Below are positions 7,627 to 16,767 of a stretch of 64,000 nt of DNA, piece after piece (the first letter of the stretch is position 1; each line of letters opens with the position of its first letter). The translations under genes were made by a program, and so were the position numbers. Origin of the DNA: SKVR01 sp964453995. GTDB lineage: Bacteria > Bacteroidota > Bacteroidia > Bacteroidales > UBA7960. The notes under the pieces were generated by a model. It was given only the letters and a program-made list of their open reading frames with translations, was not told the origin of the DNA and did not search any database. The DNA lies in contig CAYVQC010000005.1 of assembly GCA_964453995.1 (NCBI GenBank), forward strand, positions 1 through 64,000, written 5' to 3'.

Positions 7627-10464
7627 TTATTCCACTCCCAGTTTTTCTTTCAGATAATGGCCTGTGTAAGATTCCTTGCACCTGACCAGCTCCTCGGGTG
7701 TTCCTTCAAATACCAGGTTTCCACCCTTATCTCCGCCTTCGGGTCCCAGGTCGATGATCCAGTCGGCAGATTTGATGATCTCCGGATTATGCTCGATGAT
7801 CAGAATGCTGTGGCCATTGTCGATAAGAGCTTCAAATGCCTTGAGGAGAATATTGATATCATGAAAATGAAGACCTGTAGTAGGTTCGTCAAAAATAAAT
7901 AATGTACGTTGCTGGCTGGATCCTTTGCTGAGGAAAGAAGCCAGTTTGATGCGTTGGGCTTCACCCCCGGAAAGCGTGCTTGATGACTGGCCAAGTTTGA
8001 TGTATCCCAGTCCAACATCCTGCAGGGGCTTGAGTCTGTCGGCTATGCGCTGGCCTGCTGCTGGTTTTTCTTTGGATAGTGCAAAGAAATTGATGGCTTC
8101 ATCTACTGTCATGTCAAGAATTTCATTGATGGCTTTTCCTTCGTATTTGATGTCGAGAATCTCTTCGCGAAAACGGGTGCCATTGCAGCTTTCGCACTCT
8201 AAGGTGAGGTCGGCCATGAATTGCATTTCTATTTTCACCCTTCCCTCACCTTCGCACTCAGGGCAACGACCGCCATCAATATTGAAGCTGAAATATCCAG
8301 GAGTATAGCCCCTGGCTTTGGCAAGGGTGTTTTGTGCCCAAAGGCTGCGTATTTCATCATACGCTTTAATATAGGTAACCGGGTTGGATCGTGAAGACCG
8401 ACCTATAGGGTTCTGATCAATAAACTCCACATCTCTTATGGAAGCATAATCACCGCTGATAAGATCAAATTTTCCGGTCTTCTCACCAAAGCCCCCGTAC
8501 ATTTTTTTTAGGGCAGGGTAGAGGATATTCTTTACCAGGGTAGATTTGCCAGATCCACTTACACCGGTTATTACTGTCATCACACGCAAGGGGATATTTA
8601 CGTTGAAACCTTTCAGGTTGTGTTGTCTTACTCCTTCAAGGCGCACAAATTCTTTCCACTTGCGTCTTTTTTTAGGTACGGCGATCACTCTTTCTCCGCT
8701 AAGGTAGTCAGCAGTATAACTCTCCCTGTTTTTCAGCAGATCTTTGTATTCTCCCTGGAATATTACCTTACCCCCCATTGAACCTGCCATGGGGCCAATA
8801 TCGATGATCTGTCCGGCTGTGCGCATAATATCCTCATCGTGTTCTACTACAATTACGGTATTGCCAAGGTCGCGAAGCTTGAGAAGAACTTTAATAAGGC
8901 GTTGGGTGTCGCGTTGGTGCAACCCAATGCTGGGTTCATCAAGGATATACATGGAGCCCACCAGGCTGCTTCCCAGCGAGGTGGCAAGATTGATCCGTTG
9001 CGATTCACCCCCGGACAGGGTGTTAGAAAGCCGGTTGAGGGTGAGATAGCCAAGCCCTACATCGTTGAGATATTCCAGGCGGTTTAGGATCTCGGTGAGC
9101 AGACGGCGTGCCACCTCCTGCTGATGTTTCTCAAGCTTAACCTCACGAAAGAACTTGTACAATTCATCCAGTGGCATCAACACCAGGTCGGTAATGCTTT
9201 TCCCTGCAACTTTTACATAGTTGGCATCTTTGCGCAAGCGGGTTCCGTTGCATTCAGGGCAGGCAGTTTTACCGCGGTAGCGCGACAACATTACCCGGTA
9301 CTGGATTTTGTAAGTGTTCTCCTCCACCATTTTGAAGAAAGCATTCAATCCCTCAAAATACTCATTCCCTTCCCAGAGCAACTTTCGCTGTTCGTCTGTA
9401 AGCTGGTAAAAGGGCTTGTGTATAGGAAAGTCAAACTTATATGCGTTGTTGATCAGCTGTTGGTTCCATTCGCTCATCTTTTCTCCTTTCCAGCAAACAA
9501 TGGCTTCGTCATATATGGAAAGACTTTTATTGGGAATAACCAAATCTTCATCAATGCCGATGATACTTCCGAAGCCTTCGCATCTTTTACAGGCACCAAA
9601 AGGATTGTTGAAGGCAAATAAGTTTACCGAAGGTTCTTCAAAGACAATTCCATCGGCTTCAAACCGGTTAGAGAAGTACTCTTTCTTTTTGCCCAATGGG
9701 GTATCAAACTCTATCCAGCACTCTCCCTTTCCTTCGTAAAATGCTGTTTGGGCCGAATCGGCAATACGGGCTTTCAGATCGGTATCATCCTGATCAACAG
9801 AAAACCTGTCAATAACAATAGCGGGCTTCTGTCGTATAACTTCGTTGTCAATGGTGAGCATCAGATCTTCTATTCGCAAAATCTCCCCATTGAACAGTAC
9901 ACGCGTAAATCCTTGCTGCATAAGAATGCCCAGGTACTGAGCAAAGCTTCTTCCCCGGTCCATTTCAATGGGGGCAAAAAACATCACTTTGCTGCCTGAC
10001 GGAAGTTGAAACACATAATCCACCACATCGGTTACGGTATGCCGTTTTACCTGTTTGCCTGAAACCGGCGAGTAGGTAATGCCAATACGGGCAAATAATA
10101 ATTTCAGATAATCATAAACTTCGGTGGAAGTGCCTACCGTTGAGCGGGGATTGCGGGTATTTACCTTCTGTTCGATGGCAATGGCCGGGGAGATCCCTTT
10201 AATGTAATCTACCTCAGGCTTGTGCATGCGCCCCAGGAATTGACGTGCGTAAGAGCTAAGGCTTTCCACGTATCGTCGCTGGCCCTCTGAATAGAGTGTG
10301 TCAAATGCCAGGGACGATTTGCCCGAGCCCGACAGCCCGGTGATTACCACGAGTTGCCTGCGATCAATGGCTACATTCACCGATTGCAGGTTGTGCACCC
10401 TGGCACCCTTAATGAGAATATATTTTTTTGGATCCAGTGAATCCAGTTCTTTATCTGATATCAT
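7627..10464 (-). CDS. uvrA: Excinuclease ABC subunit A
   Basis: A 945-residue DNA damage-recognition ATPase of nucleotide excision repair; it dimerises and loads UvrB at lesions. Two ABC ATPase halves are visible: Walker A GLSGSGKSSLAFDT near residue 44 and GVSGSGKSTLVKN near 640, signatures LSGGESQRINLA and LSGGEAQRIKLA, and Walker B segments SMYILDEPSIGL and LFIFDEPTTGL. Zinc-binding cysteine pairs appear as CKRCEGFG, CPECNGTR, CPECEGEG and CESCNGTR. Length and order match full-length UvrA. A Bacteroidota -7 element lies 25 bases upstream of the start. It appears to be transcribed alone and to end at the hairpin at 7478-7578. Confidence 0.98.
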   Translation of the reverse strand: MISDKELDSLDPKKYILIKGARVHNLQSVNVAIDRRQLVVITGLSGSGKSSLAFDTLYSEGQRRYVESLSSYARQFLGRMHKPEVDYIKGISPAIAIEQKVNTRNPRSTVGTSTEVYDYLKLLFARIGITYSPVSGKQVKRHTVTDVVDYVFQLPSGSKVMFFAPIEMDRGRSFAQYLGILMQQGFTRVLFNGEILRIEDLMLTIDNEVIRQKPAIVIDRFSVDQDDTDLKARIADSAQTAFYEGKGECWIEFDTPLGKKKEYFSNRFEADGIVFEEPSVNLFAFNNPFGACKRCEGFGSIIGIDEDLVIPNKSLSIYDEAIVCWKGEKMSEWNQQLINNAYKFDFPIHKPFYQLTDEQRKLLWEGNEYFEGLNAFFKMVEENTYKIQYRVMLSRYRGKTACPECNGTRLRKDANYVKVAGKSITDLVLMPLDELYKFFREVKLEKHQQEVARRLLTEILNRLEYLNDVGLGYLTLNRLSNTLSGGESQRINLATSLGSSLVGSMYILDEPSIGLHQRDTQRLIKVLLKLRDLGNTVIVVEHDEDIMRTAGQIIDIGPMAGSMGGKVIFQGEYKDLLKNRESYTADYLSGERVIAVPKKRRKWKEFVRLEGVRQHNLKGFNVNIPLRVMTVITGVSGSGKSTLVKNILYPALKKMYGGFGEKTGKFDLISGDYASIRDVEFIDQNPIGRSSRSNPVTYIKAYDEIRSLWAQNTLAKARGYTPGYFSFNIDGGRCPECEGEGRVKIEMQFMADLTLECESCNGTRFREEILDIKYEGKAINEILDMTVDEAINFFALSKEKPAAGQRIADRLKPLQDVGLGYIKLGQSSSTLSGGEAQRIKLASFLSKGSSQQRTLFIFDEPTTGLHFHDINILLKAFEALIDNGHSILIIEHNPEIIKSADWIIDLGPEGGDKGGNLVFEGTPEELVRCKESYTGHYLKEKLGVE

Positions 10465-10489
10465 GTTTGTTGGAAAAATGTAAATCCTG

Positions 10490-10497
10490 CAAAATTA
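10490..10497 (-). promoter_or_regulatory. Candidate -7 promoter element for uvrA
   Basis: Reads TAATTTTG on the minus strand, an exact match to the Bacteroidota TAnnTTTG element, 25 bases before the uvrA ATG. I see no TTTG -33 box at the right distance. No SOS box was recognised. Confidence 0.45.
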
Positions 10498-11087
10498 CCA
10501 TATCTCATGGTATTTTTTCCCATTGTGTGAAAAGCAACTTGTACAATAAAATATAACAAAAAATAGCTGTTCCTTGTTCTGCTAAGGGTTATCAGAAAGT
10601 TGAGGAAACCCGGATGACAGGTTTCTTATTTTTTCATAATTTTTTTATCTCTTTAAGGAATAGCTGCGATTTTTTTAGGTGTATTTGCTTTTTTTGCGAG
10701 GGTTTTATTATCCTTTTTATGAATAGAATTTATCTTTTCAAGGGGAAAAGGTGAGGATAAAAACATAAAGAGTCACTGTTTTTTAATGAAATAAATTCTT
10801 TTTGTGGAACGATTGTTGGTTATTTTTTCCGGCAAACTTTTGCAGGCAACGGCCAGAATTAAATTAATCGTTTAAATTGCTGTTTAGATGTTATTAAAAG
10901 ATTGTTTTGTAAAGAAGCTAAAGAAATTTTTATTTAGGAAATATTGTGTGAATGTTTGAGCAATAAAAAAAACGATTATATTTGTTGGCACGAAAACATA
11001 TCTAATCCGACCATAACCTAAATTATTAACCCAAAAACATAGGAGGCGAACTATAGAAAGAACTTTACTCTTGATTTAATCATTAAT
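10498..11087. other. AT-rich non-coding stretch upstream of the sigma factor
   Basis: Apart from the promoter at 10955-10984 this stretch holds no plausible gene. It is very AT-rich, with many A and T runs and only weak inverted repeats (for example TTATCCT near 10709 and AGGATAA near 10754). I checked by eye for tmRNA and RNase P RNA hallmarks and did not find them. Confidence 0.6.
10955..10984 (+). promoter_or_regulatory. Bacteroidota-type promoter for the sigma factor gene
   Basis: TTTG at 10955-10958, an 18-base spacer and TATATTTG at 10977-10984 match the TTTG / TAnnTTTG promoter used by the primary sigma factor of this phylum. It would give a leader of about 95 bases before the ATG at 11088. 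Confidence 0.65.
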
Positions 11088-11687
11088 ATGGAGGCCATTG
11101 TTATGAATGACCGTACAATTAGCGATCAAGAGCTAGTTCGCCAGTATATTGAGGGTGACCACTCTTCCCTGGAACTTTTGATCAAAAAACATGAAAGCAA
11201 GATATTCTCTTATATCATGCTCATTGTAAAGGACCGACATCTTGCCGAAGATATCTTTCAGGATACCTTTATTAAAGTTATCAATACCCTTCGTGCAGGT
11301 GCCTACAATGAAGAAGGTAAATTCCTTCCATGGGTAATGCGTATTGCCCATAATCTTATCATTGACTTTTTCCGTAAATCCAAACGCATGCCGATGGTGG
11401 AAAACAGCGAGGAGTATGATATTTTCGAAACCCTCCGGATCTTCGATCAAACCATCGAGGACAAAATGGTAGTGGAACAAATCCATCGCGATGTAAAGTC
11501 TCTGATTGAATATCTCCCTGAGGAGCAGAAACAAGTGCTCAAGATGCGACACTACAGCGATATGAGTTTTAAGGATATTGCCGAACAAACCAATGTAAGT
11601 ATCAATACTGCTTTGGGAAGAATGCGATATGCTTTGATCAACCTGAGGAAACTTGTGGATGAAAAATCAATTATCCTCACCCGGTAA
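11088..11687 (+). CDS. Sigma-70 family RNA polymerase sigma factor (ECF type)
   Basis: A 199-residue sigma factor with only regions 2 and 4. Region 2 runs from about 15 to 90, with LAEDIFQDTFIKVINTL (core binding and -10 recognition) and FLPWVMRIAHNLIIDFFRKSKR. Region 4 spans about 130-190, with YLPEEQKQVLKMRHYSDMSFKDIAE followed by a helix-turn-helix NVSINTALGRMRYAL. No anti-sigma gene is adjacent, unlike the sigma factor at 63140-63679; the next gene is murB, behind a terminator. Stand-alone sigma genes of this kind are widespread in Bacteroidota. An internal ATG at 11103 (MNDRTISDQEL) is an alternative start. Target genes are unknown. Confidence 0.93.
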   Translation: MEAIVMNDRTISDQELVRQYIEGDHSSLELLIKKHESKIFSYIMLIVKDRHLAEDIFQDTFIKVINTLRAGAYNEEGKFLPWVMRIAHNLIIDFFRKSKRMPMVENSEEYDIFETLRIFDQTIEDKMVVEQIHRDVKSLIEYLPEEQKQVLKMRHYSDMSFKDIAEQTNVSINTALGRMRYALINLRKLVDEKSIILTR

Positions 11688-11724
11688 TCCCTCTCAGCGA
11701 TAATAAGAAACTGGACATTTTGCT

Positions 11725-11732
11725 TACCTTTG
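11725..11732 (+). promoter_or_regulatory. Candidate -7 promoter element for murB
   Basis: TACCTTTG, an exact TAnnTTTG match, 33 bases before the murB ATG. The expected start of transcription falls inside the loop of the terminator that follows, so a murB transcript would not contain the full hairpin. No clear -33 box. Confidence 0.45.
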
Positions 11733-11762
11733 CCGGCAGAACCCCTTTTGCCGGCTTTTTTT
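11732..11762 (+). terminator. Rho-independent terminator of the sigma factor gene
   Basis: GCCGGCA (11732-11738) pairs with TGCCGGC (11749-11755), with a 10-base loop and seven Ts at 11756-11762. It ends three bases before the murB ATG and so separates the two genes. Confidence 0.85.
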
Positions 11763-11765
11763 ATC

Positions 11766-12797
11766 ATGCTCATTAGAGAAAATATTTCCCTGCAACGATT
11801 CAATACTTTTGGGATCAAAGCTGATACCCGGTATTATGCCCTTATTGAGGATGAGTCTCAACTGGCATTGCCACTGTTGAAAGATATTCTGTGTAATGTG
11901 CCGTTGCTGATACTGGGAGGTGGGAGTAATGTTTTATTTGTGAATGATTTTTCGGGTCTCACACTTCATGTAAGGTTAAAAGGGATATCCATTGAAAAAG
12001 AAACTCCTGACCATACCTACGTCAGAGCCATGGCAGGGGAGAACTGGGAACAATTTGTTGAGTACTGTGTAAAGAACGGATGGGGAGGTTTGGAAAACCT
12101 CACCCTTATTCCCGGAAATGTAGGAACCAGCCCCATCCAAAATATAGGGGCATATGGAGTTGAATTGCGCGACCATTTTTATTCTCTTGAGGCATATGAA
12201 ATGGAAACAGGCCGGGTGCATACCTTTTACGCTGACGATTGTTCTTTTGGCTACAGAGATAGTTTCTTTAAAAAGGAAGGAAAGGGAAAGTTCATCATTC
12301 TTTCTGTTACTTTTCGCCTCACCACCCGCAATCATCAAATCGTTACCCACTACGGGGCAATACAACAGCAACTGGTGCAAATGCAGATACAGAAACCGGG
12401 AATAGCTGATGTAATGAATGCAGTGCAACAAATACGCCGAAGTAAATTGCCAGACCCTGACAAACTTGGAAATGCAGGGAGTTTTTTTAAAAATCCGCTA
12501 ATAGAACCTGCCCGATTTGATAAACTCCTTGCAACCTTCCCTGACATTCCATACTATACCGATCCCACTGGTAATGTAAAGATAGCTGCGGGATGGCTGA
12601 TTGAAGCTGCAGGATGGAAAGGATTTCGGGAAGGCGATGCCGGTGTGCACGAAAAACAAGCCCTTGTACTGGTGAATTTTGGTAATGCCGAAGGCAAACA
12701 GATTTTTCAGCTTGCTCAAAGAATAAGACAATCTGTGTGGTACCAGTTTGGGATAACACTCGAGCCGGAGGTGAATCTGATCGGCGAATCCTGGTGA
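11766..12797 (+). CDS. murB: UDP-N-acetylenolpyruvoylglucosamine reductase
   Basis: A 343-residue FAD enzyme that reduces UDP-GlcNAc-enolpyruvate to UDP-MurNAc with NADPH, the second committed step of peptidoglycan synthesis, in the cytosol. FAD-binding motifs are LILGGGSNVLF (near residue 50) and GNVGTSPIQNIGAYGVEL; the C-terminal catalytic region has RRSKLPDP, GNAGSFFKNP and a final EPEVNLIG. The insertion between the FAD and C-terminal parts and the length fit type I (E. coli-like) MurB. I place the start at the ATG at 11766 (MLIRENISL), because upstream in-frame codons run through the terminator hairpin. Confidence 0.96.
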   Translation: MLIRENISLQRFNTFGIKADTRYYALIEDESQLALPLLKDILCNVPLLILGGGSNVLFVNDFSGLTLHVRLKGISIEKETPDHTYVRAMAGENWEQFVEYCVKNGWGGLENLTLIPGNVGTSPIQNIGAYGVELRDHFYSLEAYEMETGRVHTFYADDCSFGYRDSFFKKEGKGKFIILSVTFRLTTRNHQIVTHYGAIQQQLVQMQIQKPGIADVMNAVQQIRRSKLPDPDKLGNAGSFFKNPLIEPARFDKLLATFPDIPYYTDPTGNVKIAAGWLIEAAGWKGFREGDAGVHEKQALVLVNFGNAEGKQIFQLAQRIRQSVWYQFGITLEPEVNLIGESW

Positions 12798-12879
12798 GGG
12801 CACTGCTATACTACAGAAACAAGCATCAAAAATGGTTAATTGCTTGTATTTTTATCTTATTTAGTGCATTTTTGCAGTT

Positions 12880-13506
12880 ATGACAGAAGGAACAAACAAA
12901 CAATCATTTTCTAAAAAAGCAGTAAGGCAGGTTGAAACAGCAGGCTTGGTTGTATTGATAGCACTGTTTGCCTATCGGCTGTTTGCTGGTGTTGATTCCC
13001 AGGTTCTTCTGAGAACAATCCTCACCATGTTGTCCATTTTTTACATGTGGTTCGGTTTTTTTCTCTTTAATTATTTAAAACCTTCAGAATTGTTAAAGCC
13101 CAGGAATTGGAAAGGGATATCTGCCTTTCGTATTACTTCAAGCATCATTTTCGGGTTTTTATATTCTTTCAGTTTTATAGCTGTTTTATTTGCAGTCAAT
13201 TTTTATAGTGCCATGAATACTATGGTGGTGCTTGCATTTTTACTAAACCTTGGAGCTGTTCTGTTTAGTTTACTCATCCTCCAGACTAAAAAAGAAAGTT
13301 TTACTTATATGCGACAGTATATTATCCGGTCTGGTATTCTTTGTATATTCTTTTTTGCTGTTTGGCTTACACCGGTAAACCAAAGGCTTCATATACTTTT
13401 CAAAGACCAGCCCGGATTTACTGAAGCATACGAATCGTATCTCAACAACCCGGATGACCCTGAAAACCTGCAGCGTTTGAAAGAGGAAAGAAGCAAGTTT
13501 CGCTAA
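12880..13506 (+). CDS. Uncharacterised multi-pass membrane protein
   Basis: A 208-residue protein with about five predicted membrane segments: about 22-40, 45-66, 87-110, 115-133 and 145-162. A polar C-terminal tail of about 45 residues (QRLHILFKDQPGFTEAYESYLNNPDDPENLQRLKEERSKFR in part) ends with charged residues and is probably cytosolic. I do not recognise the family. It is 82 bases downstream of murB in the same direction and could share its transcript. Confidence 0.75.
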   Translation: MTEGTNKQSFSKKAVRQVETAGLVVLIALFAYRLFAGVDSQVLLRTILTMLSIFYMWFGFFLFNYLKPSELLKPRNWKGISAFRITSSIIFGFLYSFSFIAVLFAVNFYSAMNTMVVLAFLLNLGAVLFSLLILQTKKESFTYMRQYIIRSGILCIFFFAVWLTPVNQRLHILFKDQPGFTEAYESYLNNPDDPENLQRLKEERSKFR

Positions 13507-13617
13507 TTCAGTGATTGATTATCTTCCGCGCACTCCACATGCTATTCTGTTTTTTTGCAGGCGATCATTGCCAAAATCCGTATGATAAAATGTTGTTGAT
13601 GCCTGGCTTACAGGGAT

Positions 13618-13667
13618 AAAAAAACACCTTACTTCGTTAGCCCTTTTTGCAACTGAGTAAGGTGTTT
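13618..13667 (-). terminator. Rho-independent terminator of the phosphohexomutase gene
   Basis: AAACACCTTACT (13622-13633) is perfectly complementary to 13656-13667, a 12-pair stem. Read on the minus strand it is followed by seven Ts (13624 down to 13618). It lies about 30 bases after the stop codon of the gene at 13696. Confidence 0.88.
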
Positions 13668-13695
13668 GCAGGTTTATGTGTGCAGCATCAGTGTT

Positions 13696-15429
13696 TTATG
13701 CCTGCTGAAGGCTATCTGCGAGTGCACTAAGCCTCCCTTCAAGTTTTTTGTTTACACTTTCAAATTCATCCTTGCCGGGTAAATCAGCAACCACGCCGAA
13801 GTAGTATTTTATTTTTGGTTCGGTACCGCTGGGACGCATAGTTATCAGGCTTTTGTCTTCAAGTAAAAATTGGATCACGTCTGATTTGGGCAGATCGATA
13901 AGTTTCTCAGTGATATTTACCAGGTCTTTTTCTATGCTTAGTTTATAATCCCTGATTATCTGTATGGCTGAGTCTGCCAGGTGTTCAGGAGGGTTATTGC
14001 GGAATTTTTCCATTAGTGCACGGATCTCTTCCATACCTTCCTTTCCTTTTTTTGTAATGGAGATCAGACTTTCTTTGTAGAACCCGTATTTTACGTAGAT
14101 ATCGATAAGGAGCTCATAAAGTGTTTGACCGTTCTCTTTTGCCCATGCCATCGTTTCAGCAATAAAGCAGCAGGCAATAACAGCATCTTTGTCGCGAACC
14201 ATGTCTCCTATAAGGTATCCGTAGCTTTCCTCTCCACCGCCAATGAATTGCTTTTCTTTCTCAAGGTTACGAATTATTTCTGCAATAAACTTAAAACCTG
14301 TTAGTACATCATAGCATTCTGTGCCAAAATCTTCGGCCATCTTACTCAGCAACCGGGTTGTAACAATTGTTTTTACAATATATTCTTTGCCGGTGAGTTT
14401 TCCCTGTTCTTTCCATTTGGTAAGCAGATAATAAATAATCAGGGATGCGGCCTGGTTGCCGTTGAGAAGAACGAATTCATTTTTCTCGTTTCTTACAGCT
14501 ACCCCTACGCGATCACCATCCGGATCGGTAGCCATAACCAGTTCGGCGCCTGTCTCTTCAGCTTTCCTGATTGCCATCGCAAGAGCGGCGGGTTCTTCCG
14601 GATTTGGAGAATGAACAGTGGGAAAGTCACCGCTGGTAATATCCTGCTCGGGCACATTGTAAATGTTCTCAAAACCAAAGGCTCTTAATGCATCAGGTAC
14701 CAGTTTTACACATGTACCATGAATGGGGGTAAAAACTATTTTCAGGTTTTTGTGCTTTTTATTGTTTTCAGGTGACAAAGAAAAGTCCGTTAGTTTTTCG
14801 ATGTAGATTTTGTCGACCTCCGTACCAATACGTTTGATCTGTTGGGGTTTTGCATTAAAGTTGATCTGGGAAACATCGCTGATCTTTTGCACCTCATGTA
14901 TTACATTGGTATCATGGGGGGCCACAAGCTGGGCACCATCATTCCAGTAAACTTTGTATCCGTTATATTCTTTGGGGTTGTGCGACGCCGTTATTACAAT
15001 TCCTGTATGACAACCAAAGTGCCTTACTGCAAATGATAACTCAGGCGTAGGACGAAGATTATCGAAAAGGTATACTTCGAAATCATTGGCTGAAAGTATT
15101 TCAGCGGTTATTTGTGCAAAATAATCACTGTTGTTGCGACAGTCGTAGGCAATAGCTGCTTTGAGCTTTTCCCCGGGAAACATTTTTTGTACATAATTGG
15201 CCAAACCCTGGGTGGCCATTCCTACAGTATATTTGTTCATCCTGTTGGTGCCGGTTCCCATAATTCCGCGTAAACCACCTGTGCCAAACTCAAGATCTTT
15301 ATAGAAGGATTCTGTAAGTTCTTTGGGGTCATTCTGGATAAGGTATTCAACTTCCTTCCGTGTTTTTTCATCGAAGCCTTCCCCCATCCATTTTTTTGCC
15401 TTCTCTTGTATATTTGCATCAATTTTCAT
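13696..15429 (-). CDS. Phosphoglucomutase/phosphomannomutase family phospho-sugar mutase
   Basis: A 577-residue alpha-D-phosphohexomutase that moves phosphate between C1 and C6 of a hexose. All four family sites are present: TASHNPKEYNGYK (the phosphoserine loop), ATDPDGDRVG (metal-binding DxDxD), GGGEESYGYL (sugar specificity) and MRPSGTEPKIKYY (phosphate binding). The length and GGGEES loop resemble the larger PgcA/PGM2-type phosphoglucomutases. It supplies glucose-1-phosphate or mannose-1-phosphate for envelope polysaccharides or glycogen. A -7 element lies 52 bases upstream and a strong terminator follows, so it is probably a single-gene unit. Glucose is the likelier substrate, but this is an inference. 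Confidence 0.93.
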   Translation of the reverse strand: MKIDANIQEKAKKWMGEGFDEKTRKEVEYLIQNDPKELTESFYKDLEFGTGGLRGIMGTGTNRMNKYTVGMATQGLANYVQKMFPGEKLKAAIAYDCRNNSDYFAQITAEILSANDFEVYLFDNLRPTPELSFAVRHFGCHTGIVITASHNPKEYNGYKVYWNDGAQLVAPHDTNVIHEVQKISDVSQINFNAKPQQIKRIGTEVDKIYIEKLTDFSLSPENNKKHKNLKIVFTPIHGTCVKLVPDALRAFGFENIYNVPEQDITSGDFPTVHSPNPEEPAALAMAIRKAEETGAELVMATDPDGDRVGVAVRNEKNEFVLLNGNQAASLIIYYLLTKWKEQGKLTGKEYIVKTIVTTRLLSKMAEDFGTECYDVLTGFKFIAEIIRNLEKEKQFIGGGEESYGYLIGDMVRDKDAVIACCFIAETMAWAKENGQTLYELLIDIYVKYGFYKESLISITKKGKEGMEEIRALMEKFRNNPPEHLADSAIQIIRDYKLSIEKDLVNITEKLIDLPKSDVIQFLLEDKSLITMRPSGTEPKIKYYFGVVADLPGKDEFESVNKKLEGRLSALADSLQQA

Positions 15430-15481
15430 AGAACTTATATTTGGGTTTGTATTGTGATTTTGACTTTTAAAGAAAACAGCA

Positions 15482-15489
15482 CAAAAATA
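15482..15489 (-). promoter_or_regulatory. Candidate -7 promoter element for the phosphohexomutase gene
   Basis: TATTTTTG on the minus strand, an exact TAnnTTTG match 52 bases before the ATG. The -33 region is not clear. Confidence 0.4.
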
Positions 15490-15636
15490 ATAAAACGTAG
15501 TGTAAAGACACTATGAATTTAGATTTGTTAGTGTAATCCGGAAAGTAAAAATAAGGAAAAGCCTTGTTTTATTTAAAGTGGTAAATCAAAGCTATGGAGG
15601 TATATCCTGAAGTTGTTGGATAGAACAGAAGCAGGA

Positions 15637-16533
15637 TTAAGGTTTATTTCTGTTCATGATTTTTTCTGCCTCATGGTTTCCCAGGTTATAGGCCTTGGAA
15701 GCATATTCATAGGCATTTCTTTTATCACGTAAACTAACATAGGCCCGAGCTACCGTAAGGTATAGTTCTCCCCATTCTTCATCCGATAGGCGATGCTCAT
15801 ATTTCTTCATTAACTCTATAGCTTTGAGATAGTCGTTTACTTCACGTCTGTATTCACGAATCTTATTATATGCTACAGCCCGGCCAAGGTAGCCATCCCA
15901 GTTTTCACCATCATTGCGAAGGGCTTCGGTGTAATCTTCTATGGCAGACTTGAAAGCGGCATTTCTATTGGCCTGCATTTTTACATAGGCCCTGTTAATA
16001 AGGATTTTTGCTTTTTCACGCTCCAGCTCTTTGCTTTCCTGGCTGTTTCGTGGTGACTCATTTATTTTTCGATCAGTAATGCTGATAGCATTAGTGTAAT
16101 CATTGATCAATCCTATAAAGTCCCGGTCTTTGGGTCTTTCCTTCTGCTGCTCCAGGATTAGTCTGATGGATCCTCTGAATTTTAATGCCTCAATGTTTTG
16201 ATCATTTAATTCAATGGCTTCATTGAGCAAACCCAGCGCTTGCTCAAGGTTGTTCTGCCTGATGAGTTTCTCTGCATCCCGGGTTAGCTGATTGGAGCGA
16301 ATAATATCCTGGTTTTTCTCGCTTTTTTCTACGGCAATCTTATGAAGCATTTCTCTTCCCTGGTCAAAAAGCTCAATTGCTTTGCGCAATTCATTGTTTT
16401 CCATGCGGGAGATCCCCTCTTCCATAAGCCTTTTAACGGTTGTAGTATCAGACTGTGCAACTGTATTAACAGAAAGAAAGTAAATGTTTAGTGCTAGTGA
16501 GATTAAAAGGGTAAGAATGGTCTGCTTTTTCAT
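15637..16533 (-). CDS. Secreted TPR-repeat protein
   Basis: A 298-residue protein with an N-terminal signal peptide (hydrophobic 5-20, then VAQS) and tetratricopeptide repeats, visible as ELRKAIELFDQGREML, NLEQALGLLNEAIELN, AFKSAIEDYTEALRND, YLGRAVAYNKIREYRREVNDYLKAIEL in successive parts, and a last repeat with AYVSLRDKRNAYEYASKAY. Such repeats hold protein partners. The protein is probably periplasmic. It lies between the phosphohexomutase and murF on the same strand, but 234 bases from murF, and has its own -7 element. Its partner is unknown. Confidence 0.87.
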   Translation of the reverse strand: MKKQTILTLLISLALNIYFLSVNTVAQSDTTTVKRLMEEGISRMENNELRKAIELFDQGREMLHKIAVEKSEKNQDIIRSNQLTRDAEKLIRQNNLEQALGLLNEAIELNDQNIEALKFRGSIRLILEQQKERPKDRDFIGLINDYTNAISITDRKINESPRNSQESKELEREKAKILINRAYVKMQANRNAAFKSAIEDYTEALRNDGENWDGYLGRAVAYNKIREYRREVNDYLKAIELMKKYEHRLSDEEWGELYLTVARAYVSLRDKRNAYEYASKAYNLGNHEAEKIMNRNKP

Positions 16534-16609
16534 TCTGGAATGGTCTTTTATGTGCTTTTTAATTAAACTGCTTCGAGAGGAATTAACTGGTTTTCATCCT
16601 TGTGATCTG

Positions 16610-16617
16610 CAAAAATA
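16610..16617 (-). promoter_or_regulatory. Candidate -7 promoter element for the TPR gene
   Basis: TATTTTTG on the minus strand, an exact TAnnTTTG match 76 bases before the ATG. No convincing -33 box. Confidence 0.38.
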
Positions 16618-16767
16618 ATCTTTTTTCGTTTTTACTCATTGACATTTGCTAAATGAGGTATAGTATTTAAGATGTAGCATGAAAATCTGCTGCAGGAATC
16701 AAAACAATTGGGTTATCAACAAATTTCCAAAGATGATTTGTTATGCCTTGTTCATTGCAAATAAGAA

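Noticed and set aside
10560..10640. Possible RNase P RNA-like piece (GAGGAAACCCGG)
   Set aside because: Only a short resemblance; the other conserved RNase P RNA segments are absent.
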